Source: Streptomyces sp. MNU76
GTDB taxonomy: Bacteria > Actinomycetota > Actinomycetes > Streptomycetales > Streptomycetaceae
DNA length: 64,000 nucleotides
Direction of reading: 5' to 3'
NCBI RefSeq assembly: GCF_020982545.1
Contig: NZ_JAJKLK010000022.1
Location: 428,383 to 492,382 of the forward strand
Under the pieces are notes generated by a model. The model had not been told where the DNA came from. It saw only the letters and a list, made by a program, of their open reading frames with translations, and searched no databases. Made by a program: the position numbers and the translations under genes. Position 1 is the stretch's first letter; each line of letters begins with the position of its first letter. Of this stretch, positions 26,972-36,216 are shown one piece after another.

Positions 26972-27049
26972 ATGCTTCCGATACTCGTTCGACGTCGGCA
27001 CGTGGACTTCGTGCGCGTCACGAGCATGGGCTGTCGGGCTTCCGGCTGA
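26972..27049 (+). CDS. candidate leader peptide 2 (RRRHVDFVRVTSMGC type)
   Basis: 25 residues starting MLPILVRRRHVDFVRV and ending TSMGCRASG. This matches the short Streptomyces putative leader peptides with an RRHVDxxRV..C pattern that often precede sulfur or cysteine-related genes. The single Cys near the end would be the sensing codon in a cysteine attenuation model, which is inference. It ends 80 bp before the oxygenase start. Confidence 0.6.
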   Translation: MLPILVRRRHVDFVRVTSMGCRASG

Positions 27050-27128
27050 ATCCGGAGCTTCCGCTCAAGGGCTCGGTTCTCAGAGCCCGGCCCCAGCAGT
27101 TCATCCTTCTCACGCTCGGACGCATCCC

Positions 27129-28155
27129 ATGACGAACTCAGCGACCACGTCGTCGTACCTCCAGCTGCCCATCATCGATCTCTCCGCCGCCGACCGCGGG
27201 CCCGAGGCGCGGGCGCTGTTGCACGCGCAGTTGCACAGTGCCGCGCATGACGTGGGGTTCTTCCAGCTCGTCGGGCACGGGATCGGGGAGGAGGAGATCC
27301 GGCGGCTCGACGTGGCCATGCGGGCGTTCTTCGCGTTGCCCGAGGCCGAGCGGCTCGCCCTCGACAACGTCAACTCGCCGCATTTCCGGGGCTATACGCG
27401 GACCGGGGACGAGCGTACGGGCGGCAGTCGGGACTGGCGGGACCAGTTGGACATCGGCGCCGAGCGGGCCGTCCGGCGTCCCGAGCCCGGGGAGCCGGCG
27501 TACTGGTGGCTCCAGGGACCCAATCAGTGGCCCGCCTCCCTGCCGGAGCTGCGGACCGTCGCGCTCGCGTGGATCGACCGGCTCAGTGCCGTGGCGCAGC
27601 GGCTGCTGCGGGAGTTGCTGGTCTCGATCGGGGCTCCCGCCGGTTTCTACGACCCGATCTTCGGGGAGCGGGCCCACCCGCAGCTGAAGCTGGTGCGGTA
27701 TCCGGGGAGTTCGGGGACGGGGCCGATCAGGGGTGGGCGCCCACAAGGACTACGGGTTCCTGACCCTGCTGTTGCAGGACCAGGTCGGTGGGCTCCAGGT
27801 GGAGCGGGCGGACGGGCTGTTCCATGACGTGCCGCCGATTCCGGGCGCGTTCGTCGTGAACCTCGGGGAGTTGGTGGAGGTGGCGACGAACGGCTATCTG
27901 CTCGCCACCCATCACCGGGTGGTGAGCCCGCCCGGAGCGACCGAGCGGTTCTCCGTGCCGTTCTTCTACAACCCCCGGCTCGACGCCCGGGTGGAGCCGC
28001 TGGTCTTTCCGTACGCCTCCACCGCGCCCGGTGTGACCGACGATCCGGGGAATCCGCTGTTCGCCGAGTACGGGTTCAACGAGCTGAAGGGGAAGCTGCG
28101 GGCGCATCCGCTCGTCGCCGAGCGGTATCACGCGGGGCTGCTCAGCCCCGCGTGA
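27129..28155 (+). pseudogene. 2-oxoglutarate/Fe(II) oxygenase (isopenicillin N synthase family), frameshifted as read
   Basis: About 342 residues when repaired. N-terminal DIOX_N domain (LPIIDLSAADRG, AHDVGFFQLVGHGI), then the catalytic half with Fe ligands HKD (GAHKDYGFLTLL) and the distal His of LLATHHRVVSPP, and the 2OG-binding RFSVPFF. The two halves are in different frames, joined near 27733 where GGGTGGGCG should read GGTGTGGGCG (two bases missing). ATG 27129. The substrate is unknown: the family also includes gibberellin-type, ethylene-forming and flavonoid oxygenases. It lies downstream of a leader-peptide region. Confidence 0.8.
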
Positions 28156-28167
28156 TACCGCGGAGGA

Positions 28168-29280
28168 CTACTGGGCGATGTCCGCGTAGCCCTCGATCTC
28201 CTGGGGGCCGCGGGCGCTCGGGCCCACGTAGCGGGCGGAGGGGCGCACGAGTCGGCCGGTGCGCTTCTGTTCGAGGATGTGCGCCGACCAGCCGGCGGTG
28301 CGGGCGCAGGTGAACATCGATGTGAACATGTGCGCCGGGACCTCGGCGAAGTCCAGGACGATGGCCGCCCAGAACTCGACGTTCGTGGCGAGGACCCGGT
28401 CGGGACGGCGGGCGTGGAGTTCGGCCAGGGCCGCCCTCTCCAGGGCTTCGGCGACCTCGAAGCGGGGGGCGCCGAGGTCGCGGGCGGTGCGGCGCAGGAC
28501 GCGGGCGCGGGGGTCCTCGGCGCGGTAGACGCGGTGGCCGAAGCCCATGAGGCGTTCGCCCTTGTCGAGGGCCTGCTTGACGTAGGCGTCGGCGTCGCCG
28601 GTGCGTTCGATCTCCTCGATCATGCCGAGGACGCGGGAGGGGGCGCCGCCGTGGAGGGGGCCGGACATGGCGCCGACGGCGCCGGAGAGGGCGGCGGCGA
28701 CGTCCGCGCCGGTGGAGGCGATCACGCGGGCCGTGAAGGTGGAGGCGTTCATGCCGTGTTCGGCGGCGCTGGTCCAGTAGGCGTCGACGGCCGCGACGTG
28801 CTTGGGGTCGGGCTCGCCGCGCCAGCGGATCATGAAGCGTTCGACGACGGACTGGGCCTTGTCGATCTCGCGCTGCGGAACCATGGGCAGGCCCTGGCCG
28901 CGGGCGGACTGGGCGACGTAGGAGAGGGCCATGACGGCGGCGCGGGCGAGGTCGGCGCGGGCCTGCTCCTCGTCGATGTCGAGGAGGGGTTTGAGGCCCC
29001 AGACGGGGGCGAGCATGGCGAGCGCGGACTGGACGTCGACGCGGATGTCGCCGGAGTGGACGGGGATGGGGAACGGCTCGGCGGGCGGGAGGCCGGGGCG
29101 GAAGGCGCCGTCGACGAGGAGGCCCCAGACGTTGCCGAAGGAGACGTGGCCGACCAGGTCCTCGATGTCGACGCCCCGGTAGCGGAGGGCGCCGCCTTCC
29201 TTGTCCGGTTCGGCGATCTCCGTCTCGAACGCGACGACTCCTTCGAGGCCAGGTACAAAGCCGGGGTCGAAGTCGGACAT
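28168..29280 (-). CDS. citrate synthase (type II-like, second isozyme)
   Basis: 370 residues. It condenses acetyl-CoA and oxaloacetate. Active-site histidines lie in EHGMNAST and GPLHGGAP, and the aspartate in VLDFAEVPAH; MGFGHRVYR is the conserved CoA loop. Short citrate/2-methylcitrate synthases of this type are hard to separate by sequence, so methylcitrate synthase is an alternative. ATG 29280; upstream in-frame codons would overlap the palindromic control region. Divergent from pdxH. Confidence 0.9.
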   Translation of the reverse strand: MSDFDPGFVPGLEGVVAFETEIAEPDKEGGALRYRGVDIEDLVGHVSFGNVWGLLVDGAFRPGLPPAEPFPIPVHSGDIRVDVQSALAMLAPVWGLKPLLDIDEEQARADLARAAVMALSYVAQSARGQGLPMVPQREIDKAQSVVERFMIRWRGEPDPKHVAAVDAYWTSAAEHGMNASTFTARVIASTGADVAAALSGAVGAMSGPLHGGAPSRVLGMIEEIERTGDADAYVKQALDKGERLMGFGHRVYRAEDPRARVLRRTARDLGAPRFEVAEALERAALAELHARRPDRVLATNVEFWAAIVLDFAEVPAHMFTSMFTCARTAGWSAHILEQKRTGRLVRPSARYVGPSARGPQEIEGYADIAQ

Positions 29281-29340
29281 CAGGCGGCTCCTCTTGATGT
29301 GTGCGACAGGGAGACAGGCGGTTCCAGCACCATACGCCTG

Positions 29341-29389
29341 AGTGCCACTTTTAGGGAGGGGAAGTGGCACTCAGTGCCACTTCCCCTCC
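29341..29389. promoter_or_regulatory. 35-bp perfect palindrome plus extra half-site
   Basis: GGAGGGGAAGTGGCACT-C-AGTGCCACTTCCCCTCC, where each arm is a perfect 17 bp, spans 29355-29389, and a third AGTGCCACTT lies at 29341-29350. It sits between the divergent starts of citrate synthase and pdxH. AAGTGGCACT resembles the AAAGTGG-type site reported for the MocR regulator PdxR in Corynebacterium, so PdxR control of pdxH is a possibility. Confidence 0.65.
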
Positions 29390-29419
29390 GGTCCGCCGTT
29401 CATACGGCAGGATGACCAT

Positions 29420-30073
29420 GTGAATGACCACGATCCTGCTCTCATGCGCAAGCAGTACCGCGCCGACGGGCTCGACGAGAGCGAGCTGGCCGCCGGTCCC
29501 ATGGAGCAGTTCGGGCGGTGGTTCCTCCAGGCCGCACAGGAGGGGGCGGTGTTCGAGCCGAACGCCATGGTGGTGTCGACGGCCGACGCGGAGGGGCGCC
29601 CCACTTCTCGTACGGTGCTGATGAAGGCGTACGACGCGCGTGGCTTCGTCTTCTACACGAACTACGACTCGCGCAAGGCCCGTGACCTGGCGGTGAACCC
29701 GTACGTCTCGCTGCTCTTCCCCTGGCACGCGCTGGCCCGGCAGGTGATCGTGACGGGGACGGCGGTGCGGACCGGGCGGGACGAGACGGCGGCGTACTTC
29801 CGGACGCGGCCGCACGGGTCGCAGCTGGGGGCGTGGGCCAGCGCGCAGTCGTCGGTGATCTCCTCGCGGGCCGAACTGGACGCCACGTACGAGGAGTTGC
29901 TCGCGCGCTATCCGGAGGGCGAGCAGGTGCCGGTGCCGCCGCACTGGGGTGGCTTCCGGGTGGTGCCGCAGAGTGTGGAGTTCTGGCAGGGGCGGTGGAA
30001 CCGGCTGCACGACCGGCTGCGGTACGTGGCGGAGCCGGACGGGTCGTGGCGGGTGGAGCGGCTGAGTCCCTGA
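29420..30073 (+). CDS. pdxH: pyridoxamine/pyridoxine 5'-phosphate oxidase
   Basis: 217 residues. It oxidises PNP/PMP to pyridoxal 5'-phosphate using FMN. FMN and substrate motifs are all present: RTVLMKAYDARGFVFYTNYDS, SLLFPWHALARQV, and the C-terminal FWQGRWNRLHDR. GTG 29420 gives the N-terminus NDHDPALMRKQYRADGL; ATG 29444 is an alternative. It is the first and only gene of its unit, converging with the TetR gene 15 bp downstream. Likely controlled through the palindrome upstream. Confidence 0.93.
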   Translation: MNDHDPALMRKQYRADGLDESELAAGPMEQFGRWFLQAAQEGAVFEPNAMVVSTADAEGRPTSRTVLMKAYDARGFVFYTNYDSRKARDLAVNPYVSLLFPWHALARQVIVTGTAVRTGRDETAAYFRTRPHGSQLGAWASAQSSVISSRAELDATYEELLARYPEGEQVPVPPHWGGFRVVPQSVEFWQGRWNRLHDRLRYVAEPDGSWRVERLSP

Positions 30074-30088
30074 CGTCCCGGGGGCGGC

Positions 30089-30691
30089 TCAGCCGAGTTT
30101 CTCGTCGAGGAGAGCCGCCCACTGGGCCACCACCTTGTCGCGGCGGCCGGTGTCGTCGGTGAGCAGGTTGGCGAGGCCGAGGCCGCGGGCCATGTCGAGG
30201 AGGCCCTGGACGGTTTCGCGGACGCCGGGGACGGTCTCGTCGGCGCGCAGGAGGTCGACGGCGATGCGGTGGGTCTCGCGGCCGACGCGGGCTTCGAGTT
30301 CGGTGACGCGGGAGCGGAGCTGCTCCTCGTTGGAGGCGGCGACCCAGAGGTGGAGGGCGGCGCGGAAGAGGGGGCCGGTGAAGAGGTCGACGACGGCGGC
30401 GACGACGGCCCGGCGGTCGGCGGCGCCCTCGGGGAAGAGGGCGCGCAGGGCGAGGGAGCGCTCTTCGGCGACGTACTCGACGGCGGCGGTGAAGAGATCC
30501 TCCCGGGTGCGGAAGTGGTGTTGGGCGGCGCCCCGGGAGACGCCCGCGCGTTCGGCGACGACGGAGACGGTGGAGCCGGCCCAGCCGTGTTCGGCGAGGC
30601 AGGCGACGGCGGCTTCCAGGAGGCGCTGACGGGTGACGCGGCTGCGGTCCTGCTTGGGGCCGCGATCCACGCCCGGGCCTGTTTCCGTCAT
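30089..30691 (-). CDS. TetR-family transcriptional regulator (end of catabolic operon)
   Basis: About 200 residues. The N-terminal TetR helix-turn-helix is clear (RQRLLEAAVACLAEHGWAGSTVSVVAERAGVSRGAAQHHFRTREDLF), followed by an all-helical ligand domain. ATG 30691 overlaps the end of the enoyl-CoA hydratase gene; GTG 30697 is also possible. As the last gene of the 40.5-30.1 kb operon it is the natural candidate regulator, and the palindrome CAAGCGTGCTTG at the operon promoter is a candidate site. The ligand is probably an acyl-CoA intermediate (inference). Confidence 0.88.
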   Translation of the reverse strand: MTETGPGVDRGPKQDRSRVTRQRLLEAAVACLAEHGWAGSTVSVVAERAGVSRGAAQHHFRTREDLFTAAVEYVAEERSLALRALFPEGAADRRAVVAAVVDLFTGPLFRAALHLWVAASNEEQLRSRVTELEARVGRETHRIAVDLLRADETVPGVRETVQGLLDMARGLGLANLLTDDTGRRDKVVAQWAALLDEKLG

Positions 30692-30693
30692 GC

Positions 30694-31431
30694 TCACAAC
30701 ACCCATTCCGGGTCCCGTCCTTCGAGGAACGCCGTCATGCCCTCGCGGGCGTCGGCGGAGGCGAACAGCCGGGACGAGAGGTTGGTCAGATCACCCGCGT
30801 CCAGGTCGAAGTTCTCCAGCACCTTAGTCGTGAGCAGGCGTTTCGTCTCCGCCAGGGCGGTCGGGGAGGCCCGGCGCAGTCCGTCGAGGACGGGGGCGAG
30901 GACGTCGTCGACATCGTCCCCGGCGGCCGTGAGCAGGCCGATACGGGCGGCCTCGGCGGGGCCGAACCGCTCGCCGGTGAGGTAGTAGCGGGCGAGGGCG
31001 CGCGGGTCGGTGCGGGGGCGCAGGGTGAGGGAGATGACGGCGGGGGCGACGCCGATCCGGACCTCGGTGAGGGCGAAGGTGGCCTCGGGCCCGGCGGCGG
31101 CGATGTCGCAGGCGCCGAGCAGGCCGAGGCCGCCCGCGCGGACGTGGCCGGTGACGCGGGCGACGACGGGGCTGGGCAGTTCGAGGATCTGGCGGAGCAG
31201 CGTGACCATGGCTTTCGGGTCGGGCGGGTCGCGCAGGTCGGCGCCCGCGCAGAACGTGTTCCCGGTGTGGGTGAGGACGACGGCGCGTACGTCGTCGTCC
31301 TCGCCGCACCGGGTGAGCGCGCCCGACAGCTCCCCCACCAGCCTCGCCGAGAGGGCGTTGCGGTTGGCCGGGGAGTCGAGGGTGAGGGTGGTGATGCCCC
31401 GGTCGTGGGCACGGTGGATCAGGTCGGTCAC
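30694..31431 (-). CDS. enoyl-CoA hydratase/isomerase family protein
   Basis: 245-residue crotonase-fold protein. The oxyanion-hole strand-turns FCAGADLRD and VRAGGLGLLGACDIAAAG are intact, and the region FALTEVRIGVAP carries one catalytic acidic residue. In leucine or terpenoid catabolism this step would be methylglutaconyl-CoA or isohexenyl-glutaconyl-CoA hydration. The start overlaps the ligase stop by four bases (ATGA). Confidence 0.88.
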   Translation of the reverse strand: MTDLIHRAHDRGITTLTLDSPANRNALSARLVGELSGALTRCGEDDDVRAVVLTHTGNTFCAGADLRDPPDPKAMVTLLRQILELPSPVVARVTGHVRAGGLGLLGACDIAAAGPEATFALTEVRIGVAPAVISLTLRPRTDPRALARYYLTGERFGPAEAARIGLLTAAGDDVDDVLAPVLDGLRRASPTALAETKRLLTTKVLENFDLDAGDLTNLSSRLFASADAREGMTAFLEGRDPEWVL

Positions 31432-32996
31432 AGGCGGTCCCTGAGTTCGCGGCGGAGGATCTTCCCGGAGGCGGCGCGGGGCACGTCGGCGATGAAGGTG
31501 ACGTGGCGGACGCGTTTGTAGGGGGCGACGCGTTCGGCGACGTACATCATCACCTCGCCCTCGGAGAGGTCCCGCGCGGTGGGCCGGCGGACGACGAAGG
31601 CGTGCGGGACCTCGTTGCCGTCGTCGTTGTAGTGGCCGATGACGGCGGCGTCGGCGATGCCGGGGTGGGTGACGAGGAGGGCTTCGAGTTCGGCGGGGGC
31701 GACCTGGAACCCCTTGTACTTGATCAGCTCCTTGACCCGGTCGACGACATACAGCCAGCCGTCGGCGTCCACATGGCCGATGTCGCCGGTGGCGAGCCAG
31801 CCGTCGGAGTCGATCATGTCGGCGGTGGCCTGGGGGCGGCCCAGGTAGCCCTTCATGACCTGCGGGCCCCGGATGACGATCTCGCCGGGTTCGCCGACGC
31901 CGACCTCCTTGCCGGGGTCGTCGAGGGAGACGATCCGCATCTCGGTGCCGGCGATGAGTTTGCCGACGGTGCCGGGGGGCGCCACGGCGGCCTGGACGAG
32001 GGGGACCAGGTGGGAGCAGGGGGAGAGTTCGGTCATGCCGTAGCCCTGGACGACGGGCGGCAGGGAGAGGCGGGCGGAGCAGGCTGCGGCGAGCCCCGCG
32101 TCGAGGGGCGCGGCGGCGGAGAGGATGTGCCGGACCGTGGAGAGGTCGTAGCGCTCGGCGGCCGGGTGTTTGGCGAGGGCGAGGACGATCGGCGGGGCCA
32201 CGTAGAGGTGGGTGATGCGGTGGTCCGCGATCGCCTTGAAGTAGCCCTCCAGGTCGAAGCGGGGCAGGACGACGACCGTGGCGCCGAGCCGCAGCGGGGC
32301 GTTCATCAGGGCGGTGAGGCCATAGATGTGAAAAAACGGCAGGACGGCGAGGATGCGGTCGCCGGGGCCGGCCGGCATGACCGGTTCGAGCTGGGCGAGG
32401 TTGGTGGCGATGGACCGGTGGGTGAGCATGACGCCCTTGGGGACGCCGGTCGTGCCGGAGGAGTACGGGAGGGCCGCGAGGTCCGTCACCGGGTCGATGT
32501 CGACAGCCGGTTCGGGCGCGGCGGAGGCGAGCATGTCGATCAGCGAGCAGTGGCCGGGGGCGCTGTCGCAGACGAAGATCTCCCGTACGCCGCCGACACG
32601 TTCGGCGGCGGCGCGGGCGGTCTCCAGCAGCGGTGAGACCGTGACGATCCAGCTCGCCCCGGAGTCCTGGAGCTGTGTGGCCAGCTCACCGGGGGTGGCC
32701 AGCGGGTGCACGGTGGTGACGGTGGCGCCCGCGCGGGTGGCCGCGTAGAACGCCGTCGGATAGGCGATCGTGTTGGGGCTGTGCAGGGCGAGGACGTCGC
32801 CCTTGCGGACGCCCGCCTCGGCGAACGCGGCCGCGAGTCGCCGGTGGAAGCGGTCCAGTTGTTCGTACGTGAGCGTCGTGCCGTCGACTCCGTCGATCAG
32901 CGCGGGCAGCTCGCCGAACTCGGCGGCGCGGCCCAGGACGGCGTCGTGGATGGGGAGTTCGAGGGGTGGGACGTCTGCGTACTCGCTGCGGAACAT
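31428..32996 (-). CDS. 4-coumarate:CoA ligase-type acyl-CoA synthetase
   Basis: 522 residues. ANL motifs: YSSGTTGVPKGVMLTH (AMP P-loop), VVQGYGMTELSP, TGDIGHVDADGWLYVVDRVKELIKYKGFQV, and the catalytic lysine in RAASGKILRRE. Closest in layout to 4CL-like enzymes of Streptomyces catabolic operons. It would activate a free acid entering the pathway. ATG 32996; the gene is 28 bp downstream of the acyl-CoA dehydrogenase. Confidence 0.9.
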   Translation of the reverse strand: MFRSEYADVPPLELPIHDAVLGRAAEFGELPALIDGVDGTTLTYEQLDRFHRRLAAAFAEAGVRKGDVLALHSPNTIAYPTAFYAATRAGATVTTVHPLATPGELATQLQDSGASWIVTVSPLLETARAAAERVGGVREIFVCDSAPGHCSLIDMLASAAPEPAVDIDPVTDLAALPYSSGTTGVPKGVMLTHRSIATNLAQLEPVMPAGPGDRILAVLPFFHIYGLTALMNAPLRLGATVVVLPRFDLEGYFKAIADHRITHLYVAPPIVLALAKHPAAERYDLSTVRHILSAAAPLDAGLAAACSARLSLPPVVQGYGMTELSPCSHLVPLVQAAVAPPGTVGKLIAGTEMRIVSLDDPGKEVGVGEPGEIVIRGPQVMKGYLGRPQATADMIDSDGWLATGDIGHVDADGWLYVVDRVKELIKYKGFQVAPAELEALLVTHPGIADAAVIGHYNDDGNEVPHAFVVRRPTARDLSEGEVMMYVAERVAPYKRVRHVTFIADVPRAASGKILRRELRDRL

Positions 32997-33024
32997 GGTT
33001 CCTCCTCGCGCCACACGGTGCCCG

Positions 33025-34188
33025 TCAGTACGACTTCGGCAGGCCCAGGGTCTGGTGGGAGACGTAGTTGAGAATCATCTCCCGGCTCACCGGCGCGATA
33101 CGAGACACGCGCGCGGCCGTGATCAGCGAGGCGAGACCGAACTCGGCGGTGAGGCCGTTGCCGCCGAGGGTGTGCACGGCCTGGTCGACAGCCTTCACAC
33201 AGGCCTCGCCCGCCGCGTACTTGGCCATGTTGGCGGCCTCGCCGGCCGCCGCGTCGTCGCCCGCGTCGTAGAGGTGGGCCGCCTTCTGCGTCATCAGACG
33301 GGCCAGTTCGAGTTCGATGTGGGACTGGGCGAGGGGGTGGGCGATCGCCTGGTGGGCGCCGATGGGCTGGCGCCAGACCGTGCGGTCGCGGGCGTACTCG
33401 ACGGCTTTCGCGAGGGCGTAGCGGGCCATGCCGATGGCGAAGGCGGCGGTCATGATCCGCTCGGGGTTGAGGCCGGCGAAGAGCTGGAGGAGGCCGGCGT
33501 TCTCGTCGCCGACCAGGGCGTCGGCGGGGAGCCGGATGTCGTCGAAGGTCAGCTCGAACTGCTTCTCGGCGGCGCGGAGTTCCATGTCGATCCGGCGGTA
33601 CTCGAAGCCGGGGGTGTCCGTGGGGACGATGAAGAGACAGGGCTTGAGGGTGCCCGTGCGGGCGTCCTCGGTGCGGCCGACGATGAGGACGGCGTCCGCC
33701 CGGTCGACGCCGGAGATGAAGACCTTGCGGCCCGTGAGCAGCCAGTCGCCTCCGGCGGATCGGCGGGCTGTGGTGGTGATGCGGTGGCTGTTGGAGCCGG
33801 CGTCGGGTTCGGTGATGCCGAAGGCCATGAGGCGTGAGCCGTCGGCGAGTCCGGGGAGCCAGGCTTGTTTCTGGGCCTCCGTACCGAAGCGTGCGATCAC
33901 CGTGCCGCAGATCGCCGGGGAGACGATCAGCATGAGGAGGGGGCAGCCCGCGGTGCCGAGTTCCTCCAGGACGATGGAGAGTTCGGTGATGCCGCCGCCT
34001 CCGCCTCCGTAGGCCTCGGGGAGGTTGACGCCCAGGTAGCCGAGTTTGGCGGCCTCGGACCAGAGTTCGTCGGGGTGGCGGCCCTCTTTGTTGATCGTGG
34101 CTATGTAGTCGCGGCCGTAGCGTCTTCCGAGGGCGGAGACTGCGGCTCGTAGGGCTTTGTGTTCTTCGGATTCGAGGACCGGGGACAT
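33025..34188 (-). CDS. acyl-CoA dehydrogenase (isovaleryl/citronellyl-CoA dehydrogenase type)
   Basis: 387 residues and intact. FAD and acyl-CoA signatures are MAFGITEPDAGSNSHRI and GRKVFISGVDRADAVLIVG; the end is LGGNGLTAEFGLASLITAARVSRIAPVSREMIL. An AGGAG site lies upstream of ATG 34188. In a liu/atu-type operon this step makes the enoyl-CoA that the carboxylase then carboxylates. Two candidate substrates are isovaleryl-CoA and citronellyl-CoA; sequence alone does not decide. Confidence 0.9.
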   Translation of the reverse strand: MSPVLESEEHKALRAAVSALGRRYGRDYIATINKEGRHPDELWSEAAKLGYLGVNLPEAYGGGGGGITELSIVLEELGTAGCPLLMLIVSPAICGTVIARFGTEAQKQAWLPGLADGSRLMAFGITEPDAGSNSHRITTTARRSAGGDWLLTGRKVFISGVDRADAVLIVGRTEDARTGTLKPCLFIVPTDTPGFEYRRIDMELRAAEKQFELTFDDIRLPADALVGDENAGLLQLFAGLNPERIMTAAFAIGMARYALAKAVEYARDRTVWRQPIGAHQAIAHPLAQSHIELELARLMTQKAAHLYDAGDDAAAGEAANMAKYAAGEACVKAVDQAVHTLGGNGLTAEFGLASLITAARVSRIAPVSREMILNYVSHQTLGLPKSY

Positions 34189-34245
34189 CTGGGGGCTCCT
34201 AAGGGGAGGGTGCGTTCGTTGGGAGGCGGGTGCGGGTGGGTTGTG

Positions 34246-34297
34246 GCTGGTCGCGCCCGCGCGGCGGAGCCGCATATCGACACAGCCCCGCGCCCCT
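34246..34297. repeat. Dispersed hairpin repeat, variant form
   Basis: Variant of the repeat family with CCGCGCGGCGGAGCCGCATA and an end CCCCGCGCCCCTA. It abuts the stop codon of the biotin carboxylase gene. Confidence 0.5.
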
Positions 34298-36202
34298 AGG
34301 GCGTGTCCTGGACCACGGCCAGTAGTGCGCCCATCTCGACCTGCTGTCCTACAGCCACGTGCAGGGCCGTCAGCGTTCCCGCTGCCGGGGCCGTGATCTT
34401 GTGTTCCATCTTCATTGCCTCCAGCCAGAGGAGAGGCTGGCCCGCTTCCACCGCTGAGCCTGGCTTCAAGGCTTCCGCCACGCGTACGACCGTGCCCGGC
34501 ATGGGGGCCAGGAGGGAGCCGGGGGCCTGTTGGCTGGTGGGGTCGGGGAAGCGGGGAGGGCGGTGAGGGGGTGGCGTTGACGTGGATGTCGTCGCCGTAG
34601 CGGGTCACCTCGAACTTTCGGTGGACGCCGTCCACTTCGAGGACCACGCGCCCGGGGTCGGCGTGGACGACTCGGACGCCGTCCGCCTCCGGGCCGGTCC
34701 TGGTGTGGCGGTAGTGGACCTCGTGCTCCTCCCCGCCATCAGGTACCGCTTGGTCTGGGGCTGGGAGGGCACGTTGCGCCAGCCGCCGAAGCGGGGGTCG
34801 CCCCCGGCGACGGCGTCCGCGAGGGCGGCGGCCAGCGGGGCGTGCGGGTCGGGGGTTTTGGTGGTGAGGGCGTCGAGGTGGCGGTCGTAGAAGCCCGTGT
34901 CCATGCGGGCGGACGTGAACTCCTCGTGGCGCAGGGAGTTCACCAGCAGGGCACGGTTCGTGATCGGGCCGTGGATCGTCACCCGGTCCAGGGCGCCCGC
35001 CAGCCTGCGGATGGCCTCCGCCCGGGTGGGGGCGTGGGCGATCAGCTTGGCGAGCATGGGGTCGTAGTGGACGCCGATCGTGTCGCCGTCCTCGTAGCCG
35101 GTGTCCAGGCGGATGCCGTACGAGACGCCCCCGGGGACGGCCAGTCGGTGCAGGGGGCCGGTCTGTGGGGTCCAGTCGCGGGCCGGGTCCTCGGCGTAGA
35201 GGCGGGCCTCGATCGCGTGGCCGCGTGCGGGTGGGGGTCGGCGGGCAGGGCGTGGCCCTCGGCGACGCGGATCTGTTCGGCGACCAGGTCGAGGCCGAAG
35301 ACGGCTTCGGTCACCGGGTGTTCGACCTGGAGGCGGGTGTTCATCTCCAGGAAGTGGGCCCGGCCGGCGGAGACGAGGAACTCGACGGTGCCCGCGCCGA
35401 CGTAGTCGACGGCGCGCGCGGCGCGTACGGCCAGCGTGTGGAGTTCCTCGGTGAGCGCGTCGGGCAGCGCGGGGGCCGGGGCCTCCTCGATCACCTTCTG
35501 GTGGCGGCGCTGGAGGGAGCAGTCGCGGGTGCCCAGCGGCCAGACGGTGCCGTGGGTGTCGGCGAGGATCTGGACCTCGACGTGACGGCCGTTCTCCAGA
35601 TACGGCTCGACGAAGACCTCGCCGTCGCCGAAGGCGCTCGCGGCCTCGGCGCGGGCGCTCTCCAGGGCGGCGGGCAGGTCTGTCAGGTGGCGTACGACGC
35701 GCATGCCGCGTCCGCCGCCGCCCGCCGCCGCCTTCACCAGGACCGGCAGGTCGTCCTCGGTGACCTCGGCCGCGTCCAGGGGCGCCAGGCCCATGAGTTC
35801 CTTGGCGCGGGTCTTGGACGCCATCGCCTCGATCGCCTCGGGGGGCGGGCCGATCCAGACGAGGCCCGCGTCCTGGACGGCACGGGCGAAGTCCGCGTTC
35901 TCGGAGAGGAAGCCGTAGCCGGGGTGGACGGCGTCGGCGCCGGCGGCGAGGGCGGCCTTCACGATCAGGTCGCCGCGCAGATAGGTGTCGGCGGGGGCCG
36001 CGCCCGGCAGCCGTACGGCCGTGTCGGCCGTGCGCGTGTGCAGGGCGTTCGCGTCGGCGTCGGAGTGCACGGCGACCGTGCGGATGCCCAGGTCGGCGCA
36101 GGTGCGGAAGATGCGGCAGGCGATCTCGCCGCGGTTGGCGACGAGGACGGAGTCGATCGTCTGGATCACTGGTGCGGTCACGGGAGACATCACAGGAGTC
36201 AT
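34296..36202 (-). pseudogene. biotin carboxylase/BCCP subunit of acyl-CoA carboxylase, frameshifted as read
   Basis: About 640 residues when repaired; a fused biotin carboxylase and biotin carrier (LiuD/AtuF type alpha subunit). Visible parts: IDSVLVANRGEIACRIFRTC, the ATP-grasp loop KAAAGGGGRGMRVV, EMNTRLQVEHPVTE, a BT-like middle, and the carrier motif EAMKMEH near 34400. Four frameshifts interrupt it, near 35222, 34733, 34573 and 34550; each is repaired by adding one G or C to a short run, and the joins then match the family exactly. Consensus error is therefore the likely cause. Start ATG 36202 or 36190. Confidence 0.8.
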
Positions 36203-36216
36203 CAAGGGAGACAACC

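Larger units (their letters stand above)
26602..27128 (+). promoter_or_regulatory. Structured leader region with two candidate leader peptides
   Basis: About 525 bases before the oxygenase gene, holding two tiny ORFs with ribosome-binding context or family resemblance (26737-26775, 26972-27049), a 13-bp inverted repeat, a GCACC/GGTGC stem in between (about 26787-26809), and a last hairpin GGGCTC/GAGCCC about 45 bp before the oxygenase start. This is the layout of ribosome-mediated attenuation. The signal it senses is unknown. Confidence 0.6.

Noticed and set aside
28279..29415. Plus-strand frame across citrate synthase
   Set aside because: Antisense shadow with no domain; Gly/Val/Asp/Glu-rich pattern typical of the reverse of Streptomyces genes.
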